This document shows, one piece after another, positions 17,008 through 25,514 of a stretch of 64,000 nucleotides of DNA. Numbering within the stretch: the first letter of the stretch is position 1; each line of letters begins with the position of its first letter. The notes under the pieces are model-generated. The model made no database searches. It worked only from the letters and a program-made list of their open reading frames with translations, and was not told the DNA's origin. Origin of the DNA: JAJDYQ01 sp965214035 (GTDB taxonomy: Bacteria > Pseudomonadota > Gammaproteobacteria > JAJDYQ01); assembly GCA_965214035.1 (NCBI GenBank), contig OZ243932.1, positions 1,116,001-1,180,000 on the forward strand, given 5' to 3'. The position numbers and the translations under genes were made by a program.

Positions 17008-18333
17008 TCAGTCATATAATACTCCCGGCAGCCAAAGTACCAGTTGTGGAAAAATAATAATCAGCAGCAACCCGAGTAGTTGAATCCCTATAAACTGGAG
17101 CATGCCTTTGTAGATGTCTTTCAGGTCCCATTCGGGAACGACTCCTTTCAGAAAGTAGGCCGACAGGGCAACAGGTGGCGAAAGCCACGCAGTTTGCAGA
17201 TTAACGGCAACCAGGATGGCAAACCAGGTCAGGTTAAATCCCAACTGTTCGACCAAAGGCAGTAGAATGGGAATGATAATGAGGACAATAGGCACCCATT
17301 CCAGCGGCCACGCCAGTAAAAAAATCAGCGCCATAATGATGGCCAGAATAATGTACGGGGATAGCTCAAGTGTCAGCAGGAATTCGGTCATCATAATCGG
17401 AGTGCCGAGGCGCGAGAAAACAGCGCCGAAAAAATTGGACGCCGCCACCAGAACCATAATCAGTACGGTAATTTCCAGGGTTTTCATCAGGGCGTCCTGA
17501 AAAACTCCAAAGGTCAGCCGTCTGTACGCCAGGGTGAGGAATATGGCACCAAGAACCCCTATTGCCGCTCCTTCTGTCGGCGTTGCCAAACCAAATAAAA
17601 TACTGCCCAGCGCCGCGGCAATCAAAACAGCGGGAGGCAGTAGTCCCTTGGCAAACTCAAGCCAGACCGCTTTCATGGAGGAGCCGCGCAAATGCTCGGG
17701 AACTTTAGGCCCCAGGCTTGGATTGATGTAGCAGCGAATCAGCGTATATGCCATGTACATGGTAGCAAGCAGTAATCCGGGAATAATGGCGGCAGCAAAT
17801 AATTCGGTAACCGGTACTTCCATTATGGGCCCCATAACCACCAGCATAATACTTGGGGGAATCAGTATGCCAAGGGTGCCGCCTGCGGTAATTGCTCCGG
17901 CTGCCATGCGTACGTCGTATTGGGAACGCTGCATGATTTTGCCGGACATAATGCCCAGAATAGTCACGGACGCACCGACAATTCCGGTTGCCGCACCAAA
18001 GATGGTCGATACTACCAGTACCGCAATGAACAGGGCGCCGTTCACTCTGGACAGTAGTAGTTGTATTGATTGGAAAAGCCTTTCCATTAGATCCGCTTTT
18101 TCCATCAAAATGCCCATGAATACAAAAAGCGGTATGGCGGCCAGGGTTTGTTCCAGCATGATGTCGGCAAACTGAAAGGTGATCAGGTAAAAAACCAGAT
18201 CGCCAAAACCCAGCAGGCCAAATACCAGACCCAGAAATATCAGTGTAAATGAGATGGGGAAGCCAACAAATATCGCTATCAGCATTACCGCTATTAAAAC
18301 AAAACCCAGCGCCTCCGGACTCACTATGGCCAC
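17008..18333 (-). CDS. dctM: TRAP transporter large permease subunit (DctM type)
   Basis: 441 aa, highly hydrophobic with about twelve predicted membrane segments. Family marks include the GIVGASVTILGIMSG region, the repeated AAGAITAGGTLGILIPPSI segment and ATPTEGAAIGVLGA. It forms the sodium-driven channel with DctQ for substrate delivered by the periplasmic DctP. Its start overlaps the end of dctQ by ten bases. The order dctP-dctQ-dctM is canonical. Confidence 0.93.
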   Translation of the reverse strand: MAIVSPEALGFVLIAVMLIAIFVGFPISFTLIFLGLVFGLLGFGDLVFYLITFQFADIMLEQTLAAIPLFVFMGILMEKADLMERLFQSIQLLLSRVNGALFIAVLVVSTIFGAATGIVGASVTILGIMSGKIMQRSQYDVRMAAGAITAGGTLGILIPPSIMLVVMGPIMEVPVTELFAAAIIPGLLLATMYMAYTLIRCYINPSLGPKVPEHLRGSSMKAVWLEFAKGLLPPAVLIAAALGSILFGLATPTEGAAIGVLGAIFLTLAYRRLTFGVFQDALMKTLEITVLIMVLVAASNFFGAVFSRLGTPIMMTEFLLTLELSPYIILAIIMALIFLLAWPLEWVPIVLIIIPILLPLVEQLGFNLTWFAILVAVNLQTAWLSPPVALSAYFLKGVVPEWDLKDIYKGMLQFIGIQLLGLLLIIIFPQLVLWLPGVLYD

Positions 18334-18929
18334 CTGTTATGTTTTATTGCATAGGCACACTTCAGGACCTCGGATATGCCCTGAATGATAAGCAGTACAA
18401 TGCCAACAGGCAATACCGATTTAATGGGCCCCATGTGCGGCATCCACGCGGTATCCATGCCAAGCTCTCCGCGAACCCAGGCGGCAAAGGCGAAGTCCGA
18501 GGCCGCAATCAAAAATAGAAACATGCCCGGAAAAAAGCAGACGATATAAAGAAAGGCATCCACTTTTGCCTGAGTGGATGCCTGCCAGTTTCTGTAGATA
18601 AAGTCGGCGCGAATATGCACCCCTTTCAGCAGCCCGTAGGCCGCTCCCAGCATAAACAGGGCGCCACTGAACATACGGCTGATGTCATAGGCCCAGAGCG
18701 TTGGTGCGTTCAGAAAGTGGCGCATGAATACTTCATAGCCCATGGCCAGAAATATTGGCACCGTAAGCCAGCATATCACCACGGCAAGGCGGTGACTGGA
18801 CTTGTCAATCAGTCCGATCACCGCCGCCATCCAGGGCGCCATATCGTCGGGCTGATTGCCGATACTACGGGATTCGGCAATCAGCTCATCGGTAATGTCA
18901 AGCTCGGCACCCTTATCTGAAGCAGGCAT
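18324..18929 (-). CDS. dctQ: TRAP transporter small permease subunit (DctQ type)
   Basis: 201 aa with four predicted membrane helices (starting near residues 48, 85, 125 and 168) and the DctQ mark RHFLNAPTLWAYDISRM, followed by HIRADF. A cytoplasmic N-terminal extension of about 40 residues (acidic, beginning MPASDKGAE) precedes the first helix. It lies eight bases downstream of dctP and overlaps dctM. Confidence 0.9.
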   Translation of the reverse strand: MPASDKGAELDITDELIAESRSIGNQPDDMAPWMAAVIGLIDKSSHRLAVVICWLTVPIFLAMGYEVFMRHFLNAPTLWAYDISRMFSGALFMLGAAYGLLKGVHIRADFIYRNWQASTQAKVDAFLYIVCFFPGMFLFLIAASDFAFAAWVRGELGMDTAWMPHMGPIKSVLPVGIVLLIIQGISEVLKCAYAIKHNRWP

Positions 18930-18937
18930 CAGGTTGA

Positions 18938-20029
18938 CTACTTTAGCTGGTCTGCAAACGCCTTACCCAACTTTGCATTGGATGTCTGTGCACCTGACCA
19001 GAAAGGAACGACCGTCTTGGCGAACTCTTTTTGAGAGTCCCAGACACGCTTAAAGAAAGCATTCTCTGCCGCATTTTTATCGAGAATGTTTTTGGCCGCA
19101 TCCATATAGGCAGGAAAGTAGTCGGCCGGGGTGTCATGCAGAATGACTCCATGGTTTTCTGTCAGGTCCCTCAGCGCCTTGCCATTTTCATGAATCCTGT
19201 AGGCAACAGCACGCATAAGCGAGGCATCAGCAGCAACTTCAATGGCGCGCTTTTGTTTGTCGGTCAATTTACGCCAGACATCACCATTGATATACAAGTC
19301 TGCATTCACCACAACCTGATGCAAACCCTGCAGGTAGTAGTGTTTCAGTACCTTTTGAAAGCCAAATACACTGTCCGGCTTGGGGCAGCACCATTCCGCT
19401 GCATCGATGGTGCCTTTTTCCAGCGCGGGCAGGATGTCACCTCCACCCATGGCTACTGCGGCAACACCTATGTCGTTGTAGGTCTGACCCGGTATGCCCG
19501 GCGGTGCCCTGAAACGATATTTACGGAAGTCATCCATGCTTTTTATGGGTTCCTTGAACCAACCCAGCGCCTCAGGGCCCACAGGCTGGAGCATAAGGCC
19601 CTTGATATCAAGGCCCATTTCACCCCATAGCTGGTCATAAAGTTCTTTGCCACCACCGTTCAGATACCATGATATAAAAGCAAAATTATCCAGCCCAACA
19701 CCTGCACCCGCCACCGGTGAACCAAACAGCATGGCCGCCGGGTGATATCCGGACCAGTAGTGTGTCCACGCAAAACCGGCACCAATAAGGCCCTTGTCAA
19801 CAGCCTCGATGACCTGCTTGTTACCGACAACAGCATTGGCGGGCAAGACAGTGAATGTCACTTCTCCATCGGTCAGATCACTCACATTTTTGGCAAAATC
19901 CTTGAGCATGACAATTTCGTCCGCCTTCGATGGAATGACCGATTGAACTTTAATATCGACCGCTGAATAGGCGAAATTACTCGCCAGCAGCAAGGCCGCT
20001 GAACTGACTAAAATCAATATCTTTTTCAT
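18938..20029 (-). CDS. dctP: TRAP transporter periplasmic substrate-binding protein (DctP type)
   Basis: 363 aa. An N-terminal signal peptide (MKKILILVSSAALLLASNFAYS) precedes the mature binding protein. The segment KYRFRAPPGIPGQ contains the arginine that binds the substrate carboxylate in DctP proteins, and GTIDAAEW with the following aromatic-rich stretch resembles the TakP branch (2-oxo acids and related monocarboxylates). A strong Shine-Dalgarno (AGGAGGA) precedes the ATG at 20029. The 260 bases upstream are AT-rich and presumably hold the operon promoter, but I could not assign one confidently. The exact ligand is unknown. Confidence 0.92.
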   Translation of the reverse strand: MKKILILVSSAALLLASNFAYSAVDIKVQSVIPSKADEIVMLKDFAKNVSDLTDGEVTFTVLPANAVVGNKQVIEAVDKGLIGAGFAWTHYWSGYHPAAMLFGSPVAGAGVGLDNFAFISWYLNGGGKELYDQLWGEMGLDIKGLMLQPVGPEALGWFKEPIKSMDDFRKYRFRAPPGIPGQTYNDIGVAAVAMGGGDILPALEKGTIDAAEWCCPKPDSVFGFQKVLKHYYLQGLHQVVVNADLYINGDVWRKLTDKQKRAIEVAADASLMRAVAYRIHENGKALRDLTENHGVILHDTPADYFPAYMDAAKNILDKNAAENAFFKRVWDSQKEFAKTVVPFWSGAQTSNAKLGKAFADQLK

Positions 20030-20290
20030 ATAATCCTCCTCATTTGTTTAGATCAAGCCCATTTCCGGCATGCGGTATGGGCAGCGTGGCAGTGCGCCTG
20101 ACACTACACAGACAGTCAATACAACAACCCGCATGAGATACAGCACACTACCTCTGGGCAGGATACGCCAGCCTCTCTGAAAAAACCAGCAATAAAATAA
20201 AATTTATAAAAAGATTTGGATATCGATGGGTGTGAGGCAGCTTATCGCCATGAACTATTTTTAATCTGCAAGAAACAAAATACGGGCGAG

Positions 20291-21295
20291 CTATTCTGAA
20301 TCAGGCGGGTTAAGAACGATTTTTATGGCGTCTGCCTGTCCGTCCAGTAATTGCTTAAATGCCAATGCTCCATCAGACAAAGCATAATTTTTATACCAGT
20401 CCAGCTTGCCAAACCCTCCTTTGGACATGATATCCACGACTTCCACAAACTCATCGTGAGTATAGGTGTAGCTGCCCACCACGGTAATCTGTGCCAGCGT
20501 TATCTTTCGAGGCTCAAACCCTTGCTCAGAATCACCCAGCCCGATATGTACAACCACTCCGCCGGGGGAAATGCCGCTTATTGCATTTTTGCGGGTTATG
20601 CCCAAACCAACCGCATCAATAACGATATCCGCCTCATGGACGGAGTTGTCGGCGGACGGATTATGGACTTCAACATCCACTGCCTCTGTAAGCAGGGCTA
20701 TACGTTTGCTGTTTGTTTCCAGGATGGCAATGTTGTCGCACCCCAGGTATTTCAAAGCCAGGACGGATGCCAGACCAATGGCACCGCCGCCGTAAACTAA
20801 AATACGGGCGGACTGTAGCGGTTTTATACTGTATTTCTGCGCCAGTTTTACGCCGTGCCAGGCAGTTGACACCGGTTCCGCCAGGGCGGCCTGCTCAAAA
20901 GACAGGTTATCCTGCACCGTCACCAGATTGCGCCCTGGTATGGTAATCCATTGAGCAAAGGCGCCCGCCCTGGGTTCCATACTGATAATCTGCCTCGCCA
21001 CACACAGGTTACTGAAACCATTAAGGCAGTACCAGCATTGGGTGCATGTCACCAACGGGTCAATAACGACCCGCTCGGACTTGCCGTCTATCTGCGCCAT
21101 GCCACTGGCTTCATGTCCGAGAATCAGGGGCGGCGGCCTCCTGCTGTCGTGCCCGACATAGGCGTGCATGTCCGAACCGCAAATACCGGATGCCCTGAGC
21201 CTGACCAGAATTTCATCTTTTCCGGGCCTGGGCTTCGGGTAAGAGGTGTATTCCAGCTTTTCAATATCTGTTAGAACCAGTGCCTTCATTTCCAT
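20291..21295 (-). CDS. Zinc-dependent medium-chain alcohol dehydrogenase
   Basis: 334 aa MDR-superfamily enzyme. The catalytic zinc ligands are visible as GICGSDMH and LGHEASG; the structural zinc site has four cysteines in the CTQCWYCLNGFSNLC segment; the nucleotide-binding loop is VYGGGAIGLAS. This resembles threonine, sorbitol and related polyol dehydrogenases. It is on the same strand as the TRAP operon and 261 bases upstream of dctP, so a shared substrate is plausible. A hairpin-rich intergenic repeat ends 13 bases upstream of its start codon. Confidence 0.85.
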   Translation of the reverse strand: MEMKALVLTDIEKLEYTSYPKPRPGKDEILVRLRASGICGSDMHAYVGHDSRRPPPLILGHEASGMAQIDGKSERVVIDPLVTCTQCWYCLNGFSNLCVARQIISMEPRAGAFAQWITIPGRNLVTVQDNLSFEQAALAEPVSTAWHGVKLAQKYSIKPLQSARILVYGGGAIGLASVLALKYLGCDNIAILETNSKRIALLTEAVDVEVHNPSADNSVHEADIVIDAVGLGITRKNAISGISPGGVVVHIGLGDSEQGFEPRKITLAQITVVGSYTYTHDEFVEVVDIMSKGGFGKLDWYKNYALSDGALAFKQLLDGQADAIKIVLNPPDSE

Positions 21296-21308
21296 GTAAC
21301 TCTATAAA

Positions 21309-21456
21309 TTAAGGAAGCCCTGACAAGTCCATCCTGGACTTGTCAGGGCACGGAAAACAAAAATGCGATGCGTTTTTTGCTTTTCTCTCAAAATCAATGA
21401 CGGGTTGTTATCAGACCTCGGGTCATTGATTTTGTCAATACATCCCTGTATCGCAG
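21309..21456 (-). repeat. Hairpin-rich intergenic repeat, copy 1 (full-length type)
   Basis: Oriented so that TTAAGGAAG lies next to the alcohol dehydrogenase start. It contains two inverted repeats: CTGACAAGTCC/GGACTTGTCAG (near 21320-21347) and AAAATCAATGAC/GTCATTGATTTT (near 21390-21433). A conserved linker (cggaaaacaaaaatgcgat) joins them, and the far end reads ctgcgatacagggatgtat on the minus strand. The same arrangement in opposite orientation is at 41121-41245, and the far end alone recurs at 33389. Confidence 0.75.
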
Positions 21457-21542
21457 TAAACTCTGATTAATTCAGGGCATCTCTGAAAACCCCCCGGAAT
21501 TTAACACAATAGTCGAGCCCGAACAACAGTGATGAGGGGGCC

Positions 21543-21725
21543 ATGACCCAAGTGACCTTTGCAATCGAGGCATTCAGCGTTGGTTCAAGCAGAGAAGGAC
21601 AAAATCTCTGTACGGACTAAGGTCGAACACATCTTCTTCACGACCAGGCAGCCGTTTGGTTATAGCAAAGTGTTATCGTGATCTGGCAAAAAACACCAAC
21701 CGCATGCGCACTTGCAGGTCATTCC
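21543..21725 (+). pseudogene. Decayed IS5-type transposase remnant
   Basis: Plus-strand pieces read KVEHIFFTTRQPFGYSKV (from 21619) and then, after a one-base frame change, YRDLAKNTNRMRT. This matches the C-terminal signature of IS5-family transposases (VEHxF, RQFGYxKVxYRGLAKNT). About 75 bases before it a frame starting at 21543 (MTQVTFAIEAF) resembles the usual transposase N-terminus, so the middle of the gene, with most DDE residues, seems deleted. The element is not functional. The flanks carry TCTGA-containing inverted repeats (about 21464-21490 and 21798-21822) that could be its ends. Confidence 0.6.
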
Positions 21726-21797
21726 AGCCGTGTTCCGCCGCAGCGGTTCACCATGATGTGATGCAGACAAGCATTGCCATCAAGGAAATTGTTCCTG

Positions 21798-21822
21798 GGA
21801 GACTCTGATAATCAGAGTCTCC
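21798..21822. repeat. Perfect 12-base-arm palindrome abutting the hpaG stop
   Basis: GGAGACTCTGAT and its reverse complement are separated by a single A. It begins one base past the hpaG stop codon on the minus strand, so it may end hpaG transcription although no T run follows. The GGA-x-x-CTCTGAT core resembles copies at 22751 and 48869. Confidence 0.6.
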
Positions 21823-22680
21823 TTAGAGCACTTCGTCGGCAATACCATTGCTAAGCGTACCAATCCCCTGCACTTCAACTTCAACAATATCACCTGGGGC
21901 AAGATATCTTGGAGGGTCGAAACGTGCTCCTGCACCATTGGGGGTACCGGTTGCAATCACGTCTCCCGGTTTTAATTGATAGAAAGTGGAGAGATAGTGA
22001 ATGATATAGTCGATAGGGAACATCATGTTTGCCGTCGTATCGTGCTGACGAATCTCACCGTTTACGCGGGTTGTTATCCACATATCCCGGTAGTCTTCGG
22101 GTGAGAGCTCGTCGGCGGATACCATCCATGGACCTATTGACCCGGAGTGTACGAAATTTTTACCCTGGGTGACATTAAACTTTGCATGTCGTACCCAATC
22201 ACGGAGTGTTCCTTCATTCATGATGCTTAAGCCTGCGATGTATTCCAAGGCGTTTTGCCGGGGAATGCGGCGTCCTGCTTTCCCGATGATGATAACAATT
22301 TCACCTTCATAGTCCAATTGATCAGATTCCGGGGGGCGGATCAGCGGCGCTGATTGGCCGGTTAGTGAATCGGGCGTGCGCATAAAAACACTGGGAAATT
22401 CAGGTGCTTCGCTGCCATCTTTATATTCCGCGTTACGGTTAGCATAATTTACACCGATACAAATGATTTTTTCCGGCATTGTAATCGGCGGAAGCAATGT
22501 AACTGATGCGAGTGGGAGACATTTACTGTCTTGCCTGATTAACGCCAGTCCGGCGAGGCAATTCTGCGCGATTGCTTCTTTGAGTGTGGCTGCTATATGT
22601 CCGAGGTCAATAATCTCTTGCTCTGCATTGATTGCTCCCCATGACGTTTTGTCTGTATGACGGTAGCTTACAAATTTCAT
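21823..22680 (-). CDS. hpaG: Fumarylacetoacetate hydrolase-family protein, probable HpaG (HHDD isomerase/OPET decarboxylase)
   Basis: 285 aa single FAH-domain protein. Metal ligands are recognisable in DYEGEIVIIIGK and the preceding ICIGVNYANRNAEY; GDVIATGTPNGAG and the C-terminal GDIVEVEVQGIGTLSN are family signatures. In homoprotocatechuate breakdown this family decarboxylates 5-oxo-pent-3-ene-1,2,5-tricarboxylate and isomerises 2-hydroxyhepta-2,4-diene-1,7-dioate. Enterobacterial HpaG is a tandem two-domain fusion; this one has a single domain. It is divergent from hpaE-D-F-H-I, which supplies the functional context; by sequence alone other FAH activities are possible. Confidence 0.78.
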   Translation of the reverse strand: MKFVSYRHTDKTSWGAINAEQEIIDLGHIAATLKEAIAQNCLAGLALIRQDSKCLPLASVTLLPPITMPEKIICIGVNYANRNAEYKDGSEAPEFPSVFMRTPDSLTGQSAPLIRPPESDQLDYEGEIVIIIGKAGRRIPRQNALEYIAGLSIMNEGTLRDWVRHAKFNVTQGKNFVHSGSIGPWMVSADELSPEDYRDMWITTRVNGEIRQHDTTANMMFPIDYIIHYLSTFYQLKPGDVIATGTPNGAGARFDPPRYLAPGDIVEVEVQGIGTLSNGIADEVL

Positions 22681-22750
22681 CTTGAGTCCTTATGGTGGAT
22701 AGAGGGTGTTGGTATAGGATTTTTTCGTTGTGAATCCGGGTAGTGTTATT

Positions 22751-22799
22751 TTAAGGAAGCTCTGATTTAATCATCTGATTTAATCAGACGTTTCCTTAA
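22751..22799. repeat. Short palindromic repeat with TTAA ends (copy 2)
   Basis: TTAAGGAAGCTCTGATT at 22751-22767 faces AATCAGACGTTTCCTTAA at 22782-22799, forming a near-perfect inverted repeat with an AT-rich centre. Its outer TTAAGGAAG matches the gene-proximal ends of the other copies. It lies 70 bases upstream of hpaG. Confidence 0.7.
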
Positions 22800-22923
22800 T
22801 GCAATTATACATTGGCATCAGCCGGCATTGTCAGCATATAACATACCAGACAGGCAAGTTGCGGAAAACCGAGGCGGTTCCATTTCTTGACGCAGATTAA
22901 CCCGGATCACACATTATTAAGGA

Positions 22924-22956
22924 CTTTTATCGCATTGAGTAGGCATGCGATAAAAG
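22924..22956. promoter_or_regulatory. Perfect 12-base inverted repeat between hpaG and hpaE: candidate operator
   Basis: CTTTTATCGCAT (22924-22935) and ATGCGATAAAAG (22945-22956) are exact reverse complements separated by nine bases. The site sits in the divergent promoter region, about 100 bases upstream of the hpaE -35 box, which suits a dimeric regulator controlling both directions. No regulator gene of the Hpa type lies in the window. A transcribed hairpin is the alternative. Confidence 0.5.
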
Positions 22957-23054
22957 CCGCCGCACCCTGTAGCCTGGCAGAAAGCTTACGGTGCGCAGGG
23001 ATTAGCGGGTTTGGTGCCTCAATCGAAAGCACCCAGGAGCAAATCCATGCCCTA

Positions 23055-23084
23055 TTGACACAAGTAAGCCTGACATAGTATGCT
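23055..23084 (+). promoter_or_regulatory. Candidate promoter of the hpaEDFH operon
   Basis: A perfect TTGACA (23055-23060) is followed after 18 bases by TATGCT (23079-23084). Transcription would start near 23091, which rules out the in-frame ATG at 23080 and supports the hpaE start at 23119. Confidence 0.5.
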
Positions 23085-23118
23085 TCACGGTGTTTTTAGT
23101 ACTTTGTGGGCGGGGCAT

Positions 23119-24642
23119 ATGGCTGGCTTTGACGAGAATAAGAAACTTGCAGATCAATACTTACGGCGTTTCAGGGAGAGCACAACAGGACATTTTATCA
23201 ATGGTGCGGCTGTCGTACCTGAGGACGCAAAGACTTTCCGTAATCTGACCCCGATTGATAACACCAGTCTGGGTAATGTTGTTGCGGGAACACAGGAGGA
23301 TGTTAATCAGGCGTGCGAAGCTGCTGCTGCCGCTTTTCCGGCCTGGCGTGATATACCGGGTACAGAGCGCCAAAAAATGCTGAATCGCTTTGCGGATTTA
23401 TTGGTTGAAAGGGCGCAAGAGATTGCGTTGGTGGAAAGCAGTGATTGCGGTCAACCTATACGCTTTATGCAGCAGGCCGCTGTACGCGGCGCAGAGAATT
23501 TCCGCTTTTTTGCCGCTAAAGCAGCCGAAGCGAAAGACGGTAAAACATTGTGCCAATCCGGGCATACGAATCTGACGGTGCGGTCTCCGATTGGTCCTGT
23601 GGGCGCCATTACTCCGTGGAATACGCCTTTCATGCTGGCAACGTGGAAGATAGCCCCTGCACTGGCGGCAGGTTGTACCATTGTGCATAAACCGGCCGAG
23701 TTTAGCCCGTTAACGGCAACCCTGCTTGCCGAAATCAGTGTTGAGGCGGGATTGCCAAATGGTGTATGGAATATGGTTAATGGTTTTGGCGAGGTCGCTG
23801 GAAAAGGGATTAGCGCACACCCCGCTATCAAGGCGGTTTCTTTTGTGGGAGAAACCGTAACAGGGTCATGTATCATGTCACAGGGTGCGCCTACCTTGAA
23901 GCGTATTCATCTTGAGTTAGGTGGCAAGAATCCGGTTCTCGTATTTGATGATGCAGATTTTGAACGTGCGCTTGATGCCGTTGTTTTTATGATCTACAGC
24001 CTGAATGGACAGCGTTGTACGTCAAGTAGCCGCCTACTGGTTCAGTCAGGTATTCATGACCGGTTTATTGCGGCGCTGGAAGATCGTGTTGCTGGAATTA
24101 AAGTGGGTCATCCGCTTGATCTTGATACGGAAGTAGGCCCGATTATTCATAAAACCCATCTGGACAAGGTGATGAGTTATGTTGATGCAGCAAAGACGGA
24201 TGGCGCAACTGTTGCAATCGGCGGGACGTTGCGGAATGATTTGGGCGCCGGTAATTATATCGCACCCACTCTCTATACTCATGCCAATAACGAAATGAAA
24301 ATCGCTCGTGAGGAAATCTTCGGGCCGGTGTTAACTTGTGTAAGCTTTGATACTGAAGACGATGCGATTAGTATTGCCAACGATACGCCTTATGGCCTGG
24401 CTGCCTATATCTGGACAAATGATCAGAGTCGGGCAATGCGTTTGTCGCATAAAGTTGACGCCGGCATGGTTTGGGTAAACTCGGAAAATAACCGTAATCT
24501 ACCTTCACCGTTTGGTGGTAATAAAATGAGCGGTATTGGTCGTGACGGCGGTGATTACAGTTTTGAATTTTATATGGAAACCAAAAATATTTGCCTGGCA
24601 CACGGTACGCATCGTATCCCGGTTATAGGCAAGAGGAGATAG
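23119..24642 (+). CDS. hpaE: 5-carboxymethyl-2-hydroxymuconate semialdehyde dehydrogenase
   Basis: 507 aa from the ATG at 23119, an NAD-dependent aldehyde dehydrogenase. Visible family features are GAITPWNTPFMLATWKIAPAL, the NAD-binding FVGETVTG segment, the catalytic glutamate in LELGGKNPV, the catalytic cysteine in NGQRCTSSSR and EEIFGPVL. It oxidises the ring-cleavage semialdehyde of homoprotocatechuate. Similarity to enterobacterial HpaE runs the whole length as far as I can recall that sequence. An ATG at 23080 is in frame, but a promoter-like sequence overlaps it. hpaD begins five bases after the stop. Confidence 0.9.
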   Translation: MAGFDENKKLADQYLRRFRESTTGHFINGAAVVPEDAKTFRNLTPIDNTSLGNVVAGTQEDVNQACEAAAAAFPAWRDIPGTERQKMLNRFADLLVERAQEIALVESSDCGQPIRFMQQAAVRGAENFRFFAAKAAEAKDGKTLCQSGHTNLTVRSPIGPVGAITPWNTPFMLATWKIAPALAAGCTIVHKPAEFSPLTATLLAEISVEAGLPNGVWNMVNGFGEVAGKGISAHPAIKAVSFVGETVTGSCIMSQGAPTLKRIHLELGGKNPVLVFDDADFERALDAVVFMIYSLNGQRCTSSSRLLVQSGIHDRFIAALEDRVAGIKVGHPLDLDTEVGPIIHKTHLDKVMSYVDAAKTDGATVAIGGTLRNDLGAGNYIAPTLYTHANNEMKIAREEIFGPVLTCVSFDTEDDAISIANDTPYGLAAYIWTNDQSRAMRLSHKVDAGMVWVNSENNRNLPSPFGGNKMSGIGRDGGDYSFEFYMETKNICLAHGTHRIPVIGKRR

Positions 24643-24647
24643 GCTTT

Positions 24648-25499
24648 ATGGGAGAACTTGCTCTGGCAGCTAAAATCACACATGTGCCTTCAATGTACTT
24701 GTCCGAGATGGATGGCCCACATAAAGGCTGTCGTGAAGCGGCAATCAATGGCCACTATGATATTGGGCAGCGATGTCGTGATTTAGGGGTGGATACCATT
24801 ATCGTCTTTGATGTGCATTGGCTGGTAAATTCAGGATATCATATTAATTGTGCGCCGCATTTCCAGGATACCTACACCAGTAATGAATTACCACATTTTA
24901 TAAAGAATATGGAGTATGAGTACGATGGCAATCCGCAGCTCGGAGTGAGTATTGCGGAGCGAGTTAATCAACTCGGTATTTCTGCACGGGCGCATGACAA
25001 AACAACATTGGGGCTTGAATATGGCACCTTGGTTCCGATGCGTTATATGAACTCGGACCGTTATTTCAAAGTGGTCTCGGTTTCAGGTTGGTGTAATTCA
25101 CATAAACTGGATGATAGTGCCGCTTTAGGCAGCGCGGTGCGCGAAACTATAGAGCAGAATTACGATGGGAAAGCGGCCATTTTGGCAAGTGGCTCATTAT
25201 CGCATCGATTTGCGGATAGTCATATTGCACAAGATTATCTGCATAAGGTCTGGTCACCATTTCTTGAACAGGTGGATCGCCATGTGGTCGGTATGTGGCA
25301 ACGTGGTGAGTGGAAAACCTTTGTTGAGATGCTACCGGAGTATGCGGAAAAATGTCATGGCGAAGGGCATATGCATGATACAGCAATGCTACTGGGCGCC
25401 CTGGGCTGGGATCAATATCAGGGTCAGGCAGAGATAATTACCCCTTATTTCGGTAGCTCCGGCACAGGCCAACTCAATGCGGTTCTCCCCGTAACCTGA
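24648..25499 (+). CDS. hpaD: 3,4-dihydroxyphenylacetate (homoprotocatechuate) 2,3-dioxygenase
   Basis: 283 aa. Class III (LigB-type) extradiol dioxygenase that opens homoprotocatechuate next to the hydroxyls using Fe(II). It begins MGELALAAKITHVPSMYLSE, almost the same as the enterobacterial HpaD start, and keeps DTIIVFDVHWLVN, EYGTLVPMRYMN, ASGSLSHRF and HMHDTAMLLGALGW with the metal-binding histidines. The ATG at 24648 is chosen because GAGGAG lies nine bases upstream; longer in-frame extension would run into hpaE. Confidence 0.95.
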   Translation: MGELALAAKITHVPSMYLSEMDGPHKGCREAAINGHYDIGQRCRDLGVDTIIVFDVHWLVNSGYHINCAPHFQDTYTSNELPHFIKNMEYEYDGNPQLGVSIAERVNQLGISARAHDKTTLGLEYGTLVPMRYMNSDRYFKVVSVSGWCNSHKLDDSAALGSAVRETIEQNYDGKAAILASGSLSHRFADSHIAQDYLHKVWSPFLEQVDRHVVGMWQRGEWKTFVEMLPEYAEKCHGEGHMHDTAMLLGALGWDQYQGQAEIITPYFGSSGTGQLNAVLPVT

Positions 25500-25514
25500 T
25501 TTTAAGACTGAATA

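Noticed and set aside
20030..20290. Sigma-54 type promoter before dctP (TGGC and TGC pair)
   Set aside because: The spacing between the GG and GC elements is two bases short of the required one.
22887..23078. Open frame of 63 codons before hpaE
   Set aside because: It starts with TTG without a Shine-Dalgarno, matches nothing known and overlaps the palindrome and the promoter-like sequence.
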